Below the pieces are notes generated by a model. The model was not told where the DNA came from, searched no databases, and saw nothing but the letters and a program-made list of their open reading frames with translations. DNA of 64,000 bases, from positions 156,952 to 220,951 of the forward strand of contig NMRB01000448.1 in the NCBI GenBank assembly GCA_002633025.1, in the 5' to 3' direction. The stretch is from Notospermus geniculatus. Taxonomy: Eukaryota; Nemertea; Pilidiophora; Heteronemertea; Lineidae. Positions 32,221 through 44,028 of this stretch are shown here, piece after piece (position 1 is the first letter of the stretch; every line of letters begins with the position of its first letter). A program made the position numbers and the translations under genes.

Positions 32221-33262
32221 TGCATCCGTACTTAGAGACACCAGCAAGAACTGCTCCTGAATGTTGATGACTCAGACGCCAGCCTGTTTATTTGGTAATT
32301 AAAATCTGTCTCATGTCTCCGCAGTCTAAATTACAAAACAAGTACCCTCATATATCAATGCCGTACAGACGAAGTTTAACTGGAAACAGAATTTTCAGAG
32401 TTTATGCACCGAGTCCCATGCAAAGACACTAGTTTTTTCTAGATATTTTCTCAATCTTTTGTGAATACATGTACTTCCTGAAATACATGTATCTGTAGCT
32501 TTCATTGAATGTGCAATTTACACATGCACTTCGGTGAAATAAACAAGTGTGAATATAGCCATTCATAAATATAGCTTGGCACTTTATTTGTTTATTGCGA
32601 TCTGCAGACATATCTACTAAGGCCAATAATTACTAACAGTAAGGGCACTCAGCATCGTCTACAAAGGTGGGGTCAATACTGCATCGTAAAACCCCAATTC
32701 ATGTAAACTACTGCCTGTATGCATTGCATCTGAATGAGGGTAGCACTGTGGAGTGTTCATTCCGGGAGACAGACTTGAGAACAATATGAGAGGTCTGAGC
32801 AAACATGGTTGCAAAGTGGCAATTTGTGCTATACTATGTTCCTTGAATTGAAGAACAGGGGACTAAACCAGGGTTTCGCGCCGTGCCATTTGGGACACAT
32901 TTTTGTATTGCACTTGCAACAAACCAACAACTTCCAACAATACCCTCACTATACCGCCAGTGGTGGTATAGTGAGGGTGGACTTCTACATACATTTCAGA
33001 GGAAGGACAATCCTAAACCCTCTTGAAGAAGGAATATGGGACGTAGAAGACGGCCGAACGTCAAATTCTCTCAGGATTTTCATTACTTTACAGCCAGTGC
33101 TCTGTCGGACTCAACCACTGGCTTCCTTTCCCTAGGAAACATACGGAATTTGAAATTGGCGTCAGTGAATTATAGGTAAAACAAGTGCAATGTAATTCCC
33201 AAATTGGGTAACAAAATAACTATAATCATAAACCGTGCTATTTTGGTCATAAGAAACCAATA
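32221..33262. other. intergenic stretch, no gene recognised
   Basis: A 108-codon open frame at 32809-33135 has no recognisable motif. A short palindrome CCTCACTATACCGCC/GGTATAGTGAGG is at about 32943-32978. Confidence 0.4.
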
Positions 33263-34162
33263 CAGTAGAACCTCACCTAACGGACACCTCAATACAATGG
33301 ACACCTCAAGATTACGGACAGATCTGTCCAGTCCCGAATTTTCCCAAGCCATTTTCAATATAAATTTAACTCAATATTGCGGACACCTCACTATTCAGGA
33401 CAACGGACAGTTGATTTCTGGAAAATTGGGTCCCATAACCTCACTATTACGGACAGCAGGTGAAAATTTGAAGCCATTTTCAAAGTTTTCATTCACAAAG
33501 TGGTCAGTGGTGGGTGATTAAATGACCAAACAGGGGGTGCTAATTACATGTGCATTGATTGTTTATAATCATACATGTACTAATCACTTTTAATTAACAC
33601 CTGAACACACTGAATGACTGAATTCTTTAGTTTGGTGGGACAACGGCTCTGTTTGGACTCGCTTGTCTCAGTTTGTTGTTGGTGATTCTGCATGGAAAAC
33701 TCGGCTAATGCTGGGCAGTCAACTTTGGACTCTTTCTTTTCTAAATAAATGAGTGTAATGAAGAAGTGCTTGTTGAAAAATGGCAAATGTAATGGAAACG
33801 CAGTCCACTCTCCACTTAGTAATGCATAGCTACTGTGGTCTTAACAAGCTGCCTGATTCTTGTTTTCAAAGATTGTTCAATGTTGTGCTGTTGAAAATAT
33901 TTGTGAATTGTAGGCCTAATAGTAAACTGTTCAAGATATAGTTTTCTAATCAACAATTTACATCAAATGAAATCATTCCTGATTTGAGTTTACTCTTGCC
34001 CTCAAATACGGTAGAATGAGCCCTCAAGGGAATGAATACCATTGACGTACTACAGAGCCACCTGGTGTCCGTTATTGATGGAGTTTCAATATTGCGGACA
34101 CCTCACTATTACGGACAGCTGAGCTCAGTCCCAAGGGTGTCCGCAATAGCGAGGTTCTACTG
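33263..34162. mobile_element. Tigger/pogo-like non-autonomous element, 900 bp
   Basis: The termini CAGTAGAACCTC and GAGGTTCTACTG are perfect inverse repeats with TA on both sides (33261-33262 and 34163-34164). Near both ends GCGGACACCTCACTAT recurs, and ACGGACA words are repeated. CAGTNGAACCTC ends with TA duplication are typical of Tigger/pogo. No transposase fragment was found in the interior, so it is a deletion derivative. Confidence 0.82.
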
Positions 34163-34164
34163 TA

Positions 34165-34784
34165 TTTATCTAAACATGCCTCCTGCGTAGCATCGCCTCA
34201 AGACTGCCTCAGTAATACTAGTAAACAATACAGTACTTGAAGTACGCCGTCGAGACTGTGTATCGTATGCACGACTTTTATAGGGTACGCAATCGTGCTT
34301 ATCCTTATTGCCGTCTGAAGGAGTTTGAAATCATTCGCGAGAATTATTATTGCCGCGAATTATGATTGATGAAATTCAAGAGGGTGGTAAAATTGCACAG
34401 TAAGCTATCAGTTTGTCTAAGCAGTACGTGCTACTCAGTGCATTAAAGACATGTCTGTATTATTTTTTTGTGCTGCCCCATGCATCTACATGTAGCACGG
34501 GCAGTTCGGATTTCAAGTTGGGTGTACATGTACTACCCTTTACAGCATGTTTCATGCATAGTTTATGCGTTCATTGCGTATGGTACTGGCAGGTCATGCG
34601 TCTCTTCTGCGTGACGTCCGCGCACTACAGGCGAATGACGTAACGTCTTCATTGTGTGCCTTCCATGACGGCGCACGACGTCCGCGGAAGATACGAGGAC
34701 GGTACGCGCATGACGCTGCATGTGGTGAGCGGCGCAGAAGGGAGGTCAATTATGCAACGTACTGTACCTTGTGCCTTTGCAAGG
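34165..34784. other. CpG-rich patch without a recognised gene
   Basis: Around 34600-34740 CG dinucleotides are dense (GACGTCCGCGCAC, GACGGCGCACGACGTCCGCG). It may be a promoter-like island or a decayed palindrome. No start codon with a convincing reading frame follows. Confidence 0.3.
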
Positions 34785-34910
34785 GCAAGTAAAAGACCTC
34801 ATCCAAGTGAGGAACACGAGTAGCTTGAGATGGTCTCTTTTGTACTTACCAGGGCCAATAGCGGCCTCGGCCCTGACGGAAACATACAAATACAAATATA
34901 AATACCATCA
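34785..34910 (+). mobile_element. SINE family 2, 3' part
   Basis: GTGCCTTTGCAAGGGCAAGT, AAAGACCTCATCCAAGTGAG, then AGGGCCAATA and an A-rich ATACAAATACAAATATAAAT tail. Same body as at 44660-45140; the tRNA-like head is missing. Confidence 0.65.
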
Positions 34911-35324
34911 ACCCTGATGATATCGGTTTTGTTCTGGTATTCCGACAGCGACTCATCCATGCGTGCCACAGTTCTATATATCCTTACTCATTACCGACTA
35001 CCCAATCGAAAGTCGAGTATTAGTTATTTATAGGGACACTTGGGTACAAACTGCAGACTAAATAAGACAAATAGCCATTGAGTTATCAAAATCAGGGCGG
35101 CGGATGGCGTCAGGATCGTGGGCGAAATCATTTTTTGTTTCTCCCAGTGTAGAAATTCACAATGATTGTGTATCAGAAGTAAATGACATAAACCGTTGCC
35201 ATGGCGGCCGTGTAAACACAAGCGTCTGGAGATCGACATCATGTATATTTTGTACGGAAGTCATTTGAACACTGTAACAGTGTGTCAGTGTGTTGGCTGT
35301 CCAAAACCGAAGTGCCTGGAGGGA

Positions 35325-35455
35325 ACCTGCTCATGAGGGGGTCACCCTCCCCATTACAGGAAGAACAGGTCCGACTGGTGATCGAACCCACAACCTCCAC
35401 GGTGACAGGTGATGATGTTTTCACAAAGGCACTCTGGCAGCACATCACACTCGTC
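35325..35455 (-). mobile_element. tRNA-like SINE remnant
   Basis: On the minus strand GTGGGTTCGATCACCAGTCG is a good B box context, preceded about 45 bp upstream by GCCTTTGTGAAAACATCATC. Single copy in the window; tRNA gene excluded because no cloverleaf is evident. Confidence 0.4.
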
Positions 35456-35504
35456 ATGCAGTGCTGAAAACTGACTCGGCTTCCGTCAGGGATCCAACTG
35501 GGCC

Positions 35505-35669
35505 CAGGGGCAGATCCACGATTTCAGAAAAGAGGGGTGCACTGTGCTAGAAACATTGAAATCTGTGGTGAATTTCAATGATTTGCTCCACATTTCAGAA
35601 TTTCACGGTCGATTTTACAGATTTGTAGGCCGAAAGGGGGCGTGCGCCATCCACTTGGATCCGTGCCTG
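35505..35669 (+). mobile_element. CAGGG/GGATCC MITE copy
   Basis: Full length, starting CAGGGGCAGATCCACGATTT and ending GGATCCGTGCCTG. Flanks GGGCC and GGACC agree at four of five bases. Confidence 0.88.
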
Positions 35670-36294
35670 GGACCCCTCAGTATTTGGACTTTTAAGGGTC
35701 CCACATCAATTTTCCTGGGTCCCAAATGTAATTGGTGAACTATACTTCCAAATTGCAAGGATTATCCTTTCTTTGTTTTTGGGAGTAAATAGACACTTTT
35801 TCGGAGTTATCTTGAACCCTGTTACCAATGACACCCAGGGGTTTACACAGCGTGTAACTGGATCACTAAACCCTGGTTTACACAACATGCAACACGTGGC
35901 TCGGTAGTCGATCACTCTGCTTCTGTATACGTCATTTCAACTTTGTGCAAACATTGTCCTGGTTTTACTGTACGGATATCGCCACCTGTCACAGCCGGGT
36001 GGAAGATAAACCCTTATCAAGGTAACAGCTGCCAATATAGACTACTTACAAAAGAAAAGCCTCCTAAATCAATACGTAAAAGTACGAACATTTGTAAGCT
36101 TATTATTTCCTGACATTATAATGATAATAATGAATGCTGAAATTAAAGCTAATTGGTCATTATATCAACATATTTTGATCCACGAACAGGATTTCATGGC
36201 ATTTTGATGAATCTGTGATCTCCACAAAGCTTTTATAAGCAATGATGGAAGGACACAATGAGCAGAATTGGAGTCTATTGCCGTTAGAGGCCGC

Positions 36295-36455
36295 CTGTTC
36301 AGTCCTAGAACGTTACAAAATTTGACGGCAAGACATAAGCCTCCACGTCATTATGGATGACACTGTGGCAAGCATTTCTTCCCTGTGACATCACATTTTG
36401 AGACGTCCTAGGACAGCCAACTGGTGATGGCCTCAGACGGCAGTAAAGGCCCACA
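36295..36455 (+). repeat. dispersed repeat of about 160 bp, copy 1
   Basis: CCTAGAACGTTACAAAATTT, GCCTCCACGTCATTATGGAT, GCATTTCTTCCCTGTGACAT and AACTGGTGATGGCCTC occur in the same order in the copy at 39821-39985. Class unknown. Confidence 0.7.
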
Positions 36456-36554
36456 TTGTCAGTCACTTATTGATAAGTCATATCTCATTCTTCATGGAAA
36501 GTTTTGCATGGTTTTATACTATCCACATGTACAACAACAGTTTCAGGAGCCTCA

Positions 36555-36740
36555 GTCTAGTGGTTATTACATCCGCTAAACCAGCAGCCGGTCGCGGGCC
36601 ATATAGGATTAATCATCCCTGGCAGTCTGTCGTATGGGACAGTAAGACCTGGTGCCTTGTGCCTTTTGCCGTTGCAAGGCCAAGTAAAAGACCCCATCCA
36701 CGTGAGGAACATGAGTAGCTTGCGATGGCCACTGAATCAG
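36555..36740 (+). mobile_element. SINE family 2
   Basis: It has a tRNA-like start (GTCTAGTGGTTATTACATCC), GATTAATCATCCCTGGCAGT, GGGACAGTAAGACCTGGTGC, and AAAAGACCCCATCCACGTGA GG. The other copies give a B box GGTTCCAATCC, which is weak here. Confidence 0.65.
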
Positions 36741-37542
36741 CAATTTGTGATTGTTGCTTACCTCACTGCTAAGGTGAAGACCAATGACACCAATAGTTTT
36801 CTATTCTATGGGCGAGTTTGCCCCTAGAAAGCCTGCGTGCACAAGAAAACCTGTAGACGAGGAGGGCACCTTCAATCTCCATCTATCACGACTTGGCCAC
36901 CAGCATGGAAGACATATTACCAGACAGTCGTTTTGGCTGCCTCTAGCCAATTACAGGCAGAATGCCTGACTACAGTCGCTCTAATCCGTTTCTAAAGGTC
37001 AAACCTGACTGATATTTCAGCACATTAAGTCCAGACCGCAGCCAGGGTGCTGGCAAAACTGGTTTAACGCAAGTGCATTTTCATCCATCATGATTACGGA
37101 ACCAGTTAATTTGATGCAAACACAATACTAATTTGGTTACAAATCTCGGGGCCATGGAAACATTTCATGATAAAAACTGTTACACCAAACAGAGCATCTT
37201 TGTGGAATAGTATTTGTGGCACTTTCACGAATACCATTTGATTAGGCGTGTGCCCCAGAGAACGCCGGGATTGATTCACCATGGCGTTGGGTCATATGAA
37301 TAGCCTACTGAAATAGGGGGATCAATCTCTTGTATTTGCTCTGCATACATACAGACCGAGGTACGTAGGAGTGCACATCAATACGAAGAGTCAAGCGCCA
37401 GACAGAGCTTCTGTTCTGACGCCAGGCTGGTTTCTTGTAAAACAATCCAAAACCAACTACGCCCCCAGCAACTGCAACACGTGTTGAATCCTGAAAGGAG
37501 CACCTTTCAAGCATTCCCTGCTCTTTATACTGTATGCCCCAT
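36741..37542. other. intergenic stretch, nothing recognised
   Basis: No coding motif, SINE head or paired terminal repeat seen. Confidence 0.45.
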
Positions 37543-37619
37543 CCTGAGAACATCAGAGGTTCTTAGCGCTCCCTGACCCTCTGTCAACGCACACAAAACG
37601 TTTGTGTGCTTGACGAAGG
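37543..37619. repeat. short relative of the 14800 hairpin
   Basis: CCTGAGAACATCAGAGGTTC and TTAGCGCTCCCT match the right arm of the hairpin at 14800-14966. CGCACACAAAACGTTTGTGTG forms the new centre. Confidence 0.6.
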
Positions 37620-37769
37620 CACCCTGGTCACCCGACCAACTCATGACCATGCTCAACATTGCAAACTATCAGTTCAGAGGGCAACGCGACAACCACTCAG
37701 CCAAACAGGAACAATATGACATGTTAGGTAGGCCCTGTCGTACTGGGGTTATTATACTGTTCAAATTTG

Positions 37770-37885
37770 ACTGTGGCCAGTGCGGGTTAGGGTTAGCTGA
37801 TCAGTTGCCTCCAGTTTCAGCTAGTTCCTCCCAGTCGCCAGGTAGCTCAGTGGTGACAAGTTGTATCCAGTCGTAAGTGTACGCT
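37770..37885 (+). repeat. TAGCGTACA foldback family, right-end fragment
   Basis: GATCAGTTGCCTCCAGTTTC and AGCTAGTTCCTCC are shared with 57330-57419; the end AGTGTACGCTAAGCTTAAG resembles the right end of the element at 38695-39137. Confidence 0.6.
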
Positions 37886-38353
37886 AAGCTTAAGACTTTC
37901 ACTTTATCGCACTCACTTTTCAAACTGATGCTCTATCTAAAGCGTGAGCTGAGTAATATATATTTTCCAGAACTGCATGGTGACCTAAATCAAACAGAAC
38001 GAGGAAGATGATGGATGAAGACAAACATTGAACCTTGAAATAGTTTGATTATTTCGCTATGTCAGGGATTAAAATACAACCAGGTGCGAAGGGATAGGGT
38101 CTGACTACCAAGTAAACAGGCTACACAAGTATAACAATATTAGCATGGAGTTTAGAAATACAGTATTTTATAAGTCTAAACTTCCTAATGTAATGGAACT
38201 ACTACCGGCTGATCATAAAATCCAGTGAGATCCATGCTTTCCCCATGGAAGGCACGTACACACCAATTTCAGCTCGTCTAGCTTCATTTCTTCTTGCCTG
38301 ATTGTCTTCACGATGAAGTATCAAGCAGCAGAAAGACAGTGCATTGCTGAGAT

Positions 38354-38683
38354 CAGGGTTTCCGCCAGAAAAAAAAATAAGGGTACGGACCCCAAAAAAA
38401 AATTTCGAAAAAATTTTTTTTTGGAAAAAAAATTTTTTGAAAAAAAATTTTTCTTTTGAAAAATTTTTTTGTGGATTTTTAAAAACGTTTTAAACGATGT
38501 TTGGTGCCATTTTAGGCATATTTTGAAGCATAAAATCCCTGGGCCGGTCATGCCGGTTGTTTAGTTTCGTCCGGCATGTCATGGAAAAATGGTTACCCAA
38601 CATTTTTGAGGGTACGGATCCGTACCCTGGAAAAATTTAAGGGTACGGAATTTTACCCATTTTACCCTCTGGCGGAAACCCTG
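38354..38683 (-). mobile_element. CAGGGTTTCCGCCAGA MITE, copy 2
   Basis: The 330-bp inverse-orientation copy of 14167-14452 is flanked by GAGAT at 38349-38353 and 38684-38688. It has the same homopolymer-rich centre and GGGTACGGATCCGTACCCT palindrome. Confidence 0.92.
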
Positions 38684-38694
38684 GAGATGTTTCT

Positions 38695-39137
38695 AAAGCC
38701 TAGCGTACATCGGCCCTGCGACTGGAAGCAACTGAACGCAACAGTCGCTATCGATGTACATGTTCTGCGCACATCGGTTACGACAGGTCACTGCGGCAAC
38801 AAGTGGCACAATCCAGTCTTCAATCTGAGCGCGCACATCGGACAGGCAATGGTACTGAATGCTACACGGAAATTGTCGATGTGCTCCACAAACGAGGAAA
38901 TTCATCGCCAGCGCGCGTACATCGGAAACGACTGAAGATGACTAGAAGCAACTGTTGGCAATGAGCAGAACATGAGCAACTGGCTGGAACTAGCGGCAAC
39001 AGTCAGCAATAGCGTTGCCGGTGCTTGTGCATGAGCATCTGATCAGTTGCTGCTGGTTCCAGGTAGTCGCAAGCCGTTGCCAGAAACGCCATTGCCGGAA
39101 GTTGCTTCCAGTCGCAAGGCCGGTGTACGCTAGGTTT
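38695..39137. mobile_element. TAGCGTACA foldback element
   Basis: The left end AAAGCCTAGCGTACATCGGC with CTGCGACTGGAAGCAACT pairs with the right end AGTTGCTTCCAGTCGCAAGG with CCGGTGTACGCTAGGTTT, arms of about 42 bp. The interior is full of GCAACT/AGTTGC and GCGCACATCGG words. A degraded copy is at 56990-57419. Confidence 0.8.
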
Positions 39138-39169
39138 AAGTTTGGCTTAGTGTGGTTTGATGAGCCCTG

Positions 39170-39310
39170 AAAGTCTAGTGGTTACCACATCCACTTGTCT
39201 TCCAGGCAGGCCTGTCAAGAGGCACAAGACAACTCACTGGCGAGATGTTTTTAAGTTTGGCTCGCTGAGCCCTGAAAGTCTAGCGGTTATCACATCCACT
39301 TAGCAAACGT
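39170..39310 (+). repeat. duplicated tRNA-like head
   Basis: TGAGCCCTGAAAGTCTAGTGG then TTACCACATCCACTT occurs twice with a period of about 95 bp (39161 and 39266). The word GTCTAGTGGTTA resembles the start of SINE family 2. Confidence 0.5.
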
Positions 39311-39690
39311 CCGATCCTGACAACCACCTTATATCCAGTTAACGTAACTCCAGCCCTCTTCTCAAGCAAGGGACTCGTTACTAATGAAGTATTCATAGTA
39401 TGTCCCCCTCGGAGACTCGAAAGGTCGTGCATACCAGAAGAATTGGTCGTCCCGCAGGAGCCTGGCTGCTTAACGTTTGGCAAGGCCGACTGTTTGGGGG
39501 ATTGTGGCAGGGCGGACTGCTTTGGGAACGTGTACTGTAACATTTGATGCTGATGGAAGACAACAGATACAAAGATAGTAAGGAACTGAACGAATTTTAG
39601 ACCTTTGCAGTCAACCTCAGGGTTCACACTTTGTTGAAAGGGCAGGATGGTAATGGGATACCTTACTGTCGTTAGCGGCTGCCTGTTGGT

Positions 39691-39826
39691 GGTCCTAGTA
39701 GGTATCCGCCACGGGTTACTGACGACTATGTGCGGCAGTGACCCCATGCATGCGTTATGCACTGATCTTATCGTAGTTGTACATATAGTCGTGAGTAATT
39801 GTAATCCGTGGCGGATACCTACTAGA
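39691..39826. repeat. inverted repeat with arms of about 33 bp
   Basis: CTAGTAGGTATCCGCCACGG near 39695 pairs with CCGTGGCGGATACCTACTAG ending at 39824. The loop is about 90 bp. Confidence 0.85.
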
Positions 39827-39985
39827 ACGTCACAAAATTTGACATCCTAGACATAACCCATGGCCTCCACGTCATGGATGACGTCATGCCGTGCATTTCT
39901 TCTCTGTGACGTCAAATTCGATGACATCATAGGACCGCTAACTGGTGGTGACCTCTGACAACAGTTAGGCCTTCCATTGCCTTGG
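39821..39985 (+). repeat. dispersed repeat of about 160 bp, copy 2
   Basis: Matches 36295-36455 in block order; its start overlaps the right arm of the inverted repeat ending at 39826. Confidence 0.7.
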
Positions 39986-41085
39986 ATGCCACTGTGAATT
40001 TCATTTTCAACCATGCAACCCCTAAGGTGCCTTTTCCATCGTCGGTTTATCTCGCACATACGTAGGAGAACAACAGAAAACCGAGGGCATCAACCCTCTT
40101 GAATCAGAAGCCGGCTCCCTGCATCAATTCCGGACATGCCATTTTTGTCATCACTCAAAACTCGTTCAGTACATTTTGCACAATGCAAAAAAAATCTCCC
40201 AGCAGCATGAAAATTACAATTCACATGATATTCCTTCTAAATGGAATAGAGTCTCATTAGACAGTAAACGTGCCAATATTGGCAATCCACAAGGCCGTTT
40301 GTGAGCCTGCTTGGATGGATTTCGCTGTAGGCTGGCTATCCGCCTCACTGATATGGTTCTTCCTAATGGTATAGTGTTGCATATCATGCATTTGCAAGCA
40401 TACATGTATAGTCGCAAAAAAAACTGACCGATATTAAGTGGAATGGAAATTGGTACGCTTAGTATAAGAATCTTGCTTCGTTAGAATGAGAAAAGACTCG
40501 CATCAAGAAACTTCATGTTGAAGTTCTTTTGGGCATTTGATACTGACGAGACACAATGACTGGGTTGGGATCAGGAACCTCAAGATAACCCCCGAAAAAG
40601 TCTCCCCCCCCCCCCAAACAAAGAAAGGCGTTTTCTGACTTTATGATGCCAAGTGAAAGAAAGATCTTGTTTTTATACTTCATTCAAGATGATGCATCAT
40701 CATCATCATCCCACTTCTGGTCCAGCCTCCACTACAAACCAAAACCACCCTCAAATTACTACTTTTCAAATCCAAACCATCCTTTATTTATATCTGCCTC
40801 TCCTTTATTTGCAAAAAAATTCCAGGTCATGGAGTGCATGACTAATATGGTGATGACCAAACACGAGGGAGAGAAGAATTCGATGTATCATATTTGGCTT
40901 CATGCTGTCAGAAAAACCACTAATTGGTTTTGCATTTCAATTAATCATTTTTTCCTACTGAATATCACACGACACATTGGTGCATGAAGTGGTCCATGGT
41001 ATCGACACAATGAAGTCCACGACTGCAACTATAGAGACAATTTAAAGTCCTTTATGGGGCAGCACTGCCAAAGCCTTTGGGACCA
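39986..41085. other. intergenic stretch, no gene recognised
   Basis: A 114-codon open frame at 40643-40987 begins in a CATCATCATC microsatellite and shows no known motif. A C-run lies near 40602. Confidence 0.4.
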
Positions 41086-41089
41086 AGAG

Positions 41090-41300
41090 CAAAATATTTG
41101 ATTTGTATTAGATTTTTCCATCTGGGCCGAAGCCAAAAGCATTATTGCCCATGGAAGAGGCCATCTCAAGCTACTCATGTTCCTCACTTGGATGGGGTGT
41201 TTTACTTGCAAAGGCACAAGGTACAAGACACCACAGCTTACTGTCCCATGCGATGGACTGAAGAGCCATGGGACTGCCGCTTGCTCAGTAGACGCAAAAA
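41090..41300 (-). mobile_element. SINE family 2, inverse copy
   Basis: In plus orientation it reads AGGCCATCTCAAGCTACTCA, TTCCTCACTTGGATGGGGTG, GCAAAGGCACAAGGTACAAG, GGACTGAAGAGCC and GACTGCCGCTTGCTCAGTAG, collinear with 44980-45135. Confidence 0.7.
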
Positions 41301-41461
41301 AACACTAGAAATTGGCTTGTCAGCCAATTTGAAGACCGCCCTTATATGCCTTAGAAATTAGGCAAAGTTGACTGATCGAGAATTACTGAGTGGCAATGTA
41401 GAAAGTTCGGTCGATGGGCAAGGTTATAAAGAGGATCAAGGTGTCATGGATGTGTAACATT

Positions 41462-41575
41462 AGAATTACAAAGCTCAGTAAAGATGCACAGATTTAATTG
41501 AAAGCCACAATGTTTTAAAAATTAGAATTAGAAAGCTCAGTAAGATGCACATTTAATTGAAAGCCAGAATGTTTT
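41462..41575 (+). repeat. tandem duplication of about 57 bp
   Basis: TTAGAATTACAAAGCTCAGT through AAAGCCACAATGTTTTA is repeated immediately with a few changes (TTAGAATTAGAAAGCTCAGT). Confidence 0.85.
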
Positions 41576-42479
41576 ATTTTGTTCATAATCAAACTGTACA
41601 ACAAATATAGGTCATATTCGAACACACTAGTACATGTTGTGGCATAACTCCTGCTGCTCCTGTATCCACCACGACTGATGTTGACTGCAAGTACATGAAA
41701 TGCAATAGCTGGTGCAGTTGAAGAAGGTTTAGTTTGCGAACAATGTTTGAAGATGATGTCTTCATTGTCGAGCATCAAGGATGGTGAAGCTAGATACATG
41801 TGATAGGCTATGTGCTGATACTGTAAATCACACACATTGTCATTGGCCCCTTTCATTGTGTCCTGAGACTTGAAATATTACAGAAATCACCTTGCAGGAA
41901 GTTGTGATTAAGGTATAATTATGACAGTCTCTCGTGTCTTGCTTCTTTGGCAAATTACTTTTTGACAGCATCCCGGGACAGCATCAAGTCCAATGGCACT
42001 TAGTACATGTAATAGCAAGATGGATCTTTTGGCACATTCCGTTCGTTTTTGAAAACTGGTTATTTTCATCCTGTAAAGAGAGAATGAATGTGGTATTGAG
42101 TACGAGGGAATAAGTATGAGTAATTTCCACATGACTTGCTTTGACACCAGAAAAAGAGCACAGTGATGCGTTGATAGCATAGCAGTAGTGCACTGCAGGT
42201 AGCCTACATCATGTACACAAAGAGTACAGATGATTAAAGCACTGCACAGATTACATGTGTCAACTTACCCTTTAAATAATCTAGGCCTAGCGAGTCTTGC
42301 AGCAGCTGCTTGACACTTACTGAAAAAGAAAGACACCAACAATTAACCCTTTTGGCACACAGCAGCTACTGTATACAAGGCAGTGATAGTAGGTCCTGAT
42401 CCTGACCTAGGTCCTAGGCCCATTGTATCTACGCCTATGTCACACAGGCCAGGCATTTGATTGATGGACATTGCACGAA
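41576..42479. other. intergenic stretch, nothing recognised
   Basis: No coding motif or complete element recognised; short open frames only. Confidence 0.4.
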
Positions 42480-42870
42480 CTGACTACACAGTGCTGCCAT
42501 CTTTAGGCCTAGGCCTACCGTAGCGTAGGCGTAGCCTAGACCGAGGTAGGCCCAGCATGCCCCACCCAGGCTAGGCGCAGCATGCCTAGGCTAGCACTTT
42601 AGGCATAGGCCTAGGCCTAATGTGCTAGCATAAGGGCCTAGGCCTATAGCCTATAGGCGAGGCCTAGCCTGCTAGGCCTACCCTAGGCCTGAGTATATAG
42701 CCTTAGGCCTAGGCCTAGGTAGGCATGGTAGGTAGGGTCTGCTAGGCCTAGCTAGGGAGGCCCTGGCCCTAGCCTCCTAGGCAAGTCAAATGATAGGCCT
42801 ACGCTACGGATGCCTAAATAAGCATAGGGAGGCGCCTTAGCTTCACTGAGGCTAGGCCTACCGACGCCTG
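42480..42870. repeat. TAGGCCTA-rich low-complexity tract
   Basis: Some 400 bp are dominated by overlapping AGGCCTA, CTAGGC and GCCTAGG words, most of them palindromic. A small outlier of the same type is at about 50993-51024. No unit length is constant, so it is not a simple tandem array. Confidence 0.8.
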
Positions 42871-43756
42871 CCCTACCGAAAGGCGAGGCATCGGCCTACA
42901 AACAAACAAAATGTCAATCGATGTCAATAATAGTCATGATAGTAGGCCTCAATGCACACAGCATGCACACTGCACGCACTACGTGAGCTGGCCAGTCATG
43001 CCAGTCGAGTCAAGTCAGCCGACGGCCGGCCCATCAGTGCCACAAATCACGCTGAATATGTAGGCCTATACGAATTAACATGACTTGGTTAACACTGTAG
43101 CTATATCATTTCATACTAACAAAGTTGTAAAAGGATATACCAGCAAATATGTACATGTAGGCCAACTTTATTTTGATGACAGATTTCGGAGGAAAATCAA
43201 CTCACCGTCCGGTTTGCGTAGCACATTATGAGCAACCAATGCGCATGCTCCGTAGGTCTCAGTCACCAGTCGGAACGTCTCGCCTCCGCCACTCTCCCGC
43301 CAATCCCATTGGCTCAGGAAAGTATGTCATACCGTGTTGTGGGTTGCTGCACTTGTGCGGCGAAGTTGTCTGGCCTCTACGTTGGAGAGTGGCCCGTTCT
43401 CCTGTGGTTTAGTTACCCGGTTACCTGACGCAGCCATGCAGTTCGTCATGAGATTTTTATGTTGATGAGCGCCGTCCGAACCGGCTATACACTGCTATAA
43501 GGCAACAAATTTTATCGAAATTTTACTGTTTATTGTGGTCAAATCACCCCAAGAATCAATAGGCTTCTTTGTGATACGCATAAGAACCATTCCTGACAGT
43601 TTCGCCGCGAAACATGTTGAATTTCGTCAGTTATCCTGCGGAATGCACAGATTGGATGGAGAGAGAGAGAAACTCAGTGAAAACAAGGAAGACCGCCCCA
43701 TTGGGTTGGGGCGGTCTTAAATAGTTAAAGTTTGGTTTGTACTACATGTAGTCTAA
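42871..43756. other. intergenic stretch, no gene recognised
   Basis: Short open frames near 43173-43428 show no family motif. A GGACTGACCGC-type inverse word (GACCGCCCCA/TGGGGCGGTC) lies at about 43690-43717. Confidence 0.4.
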
Positions 43757-44028
43757 TACCAACAACGGTACAGGTGTCATCCGACATTACAATTTAACCC
43801 CAGTCTATCCTGAAACCTTTCAGTAGAACACAGATGAGCTGCTCATTCAGCGCTACAATCTGAGCATTTCACAGTCAGACCGGTACCCATTTACCGGTAT
43901 ACACCTGAGTGGAGCGAGGCCAGAAAGGCAAAGAGACTTGCTCAAAGTCTCACGCCACAGTCGGATTCGAACCCAGGCCCCTCTGACCGCTAGTCGGAGA
44001 CCTGAACCACTACACCACTGTGGCTCCC
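43757..44028 (-). mobile_element. tRNA-derived SINE, family 1, full copy
   Basis: On the minus strand it begins GGAGCCACAGTGGTGTAGTG with A box, B box GGGTTCGAATCCGAC, and a body matching 178-438 throughout. Length about 272 bp. Confidence 0.85.

Noticed and set aside
39280-39762. 160-codon minus-strand open frame
   Set aside because: It spans tRNA-like repeats and one arm of an inverted repeat, and the peptide has no known motif.
40643-40987. 114-codon plus-strand open frame
   Set aside because: Begins in a CATCAT microsatellite; composition and lack of motifs suggest chance.
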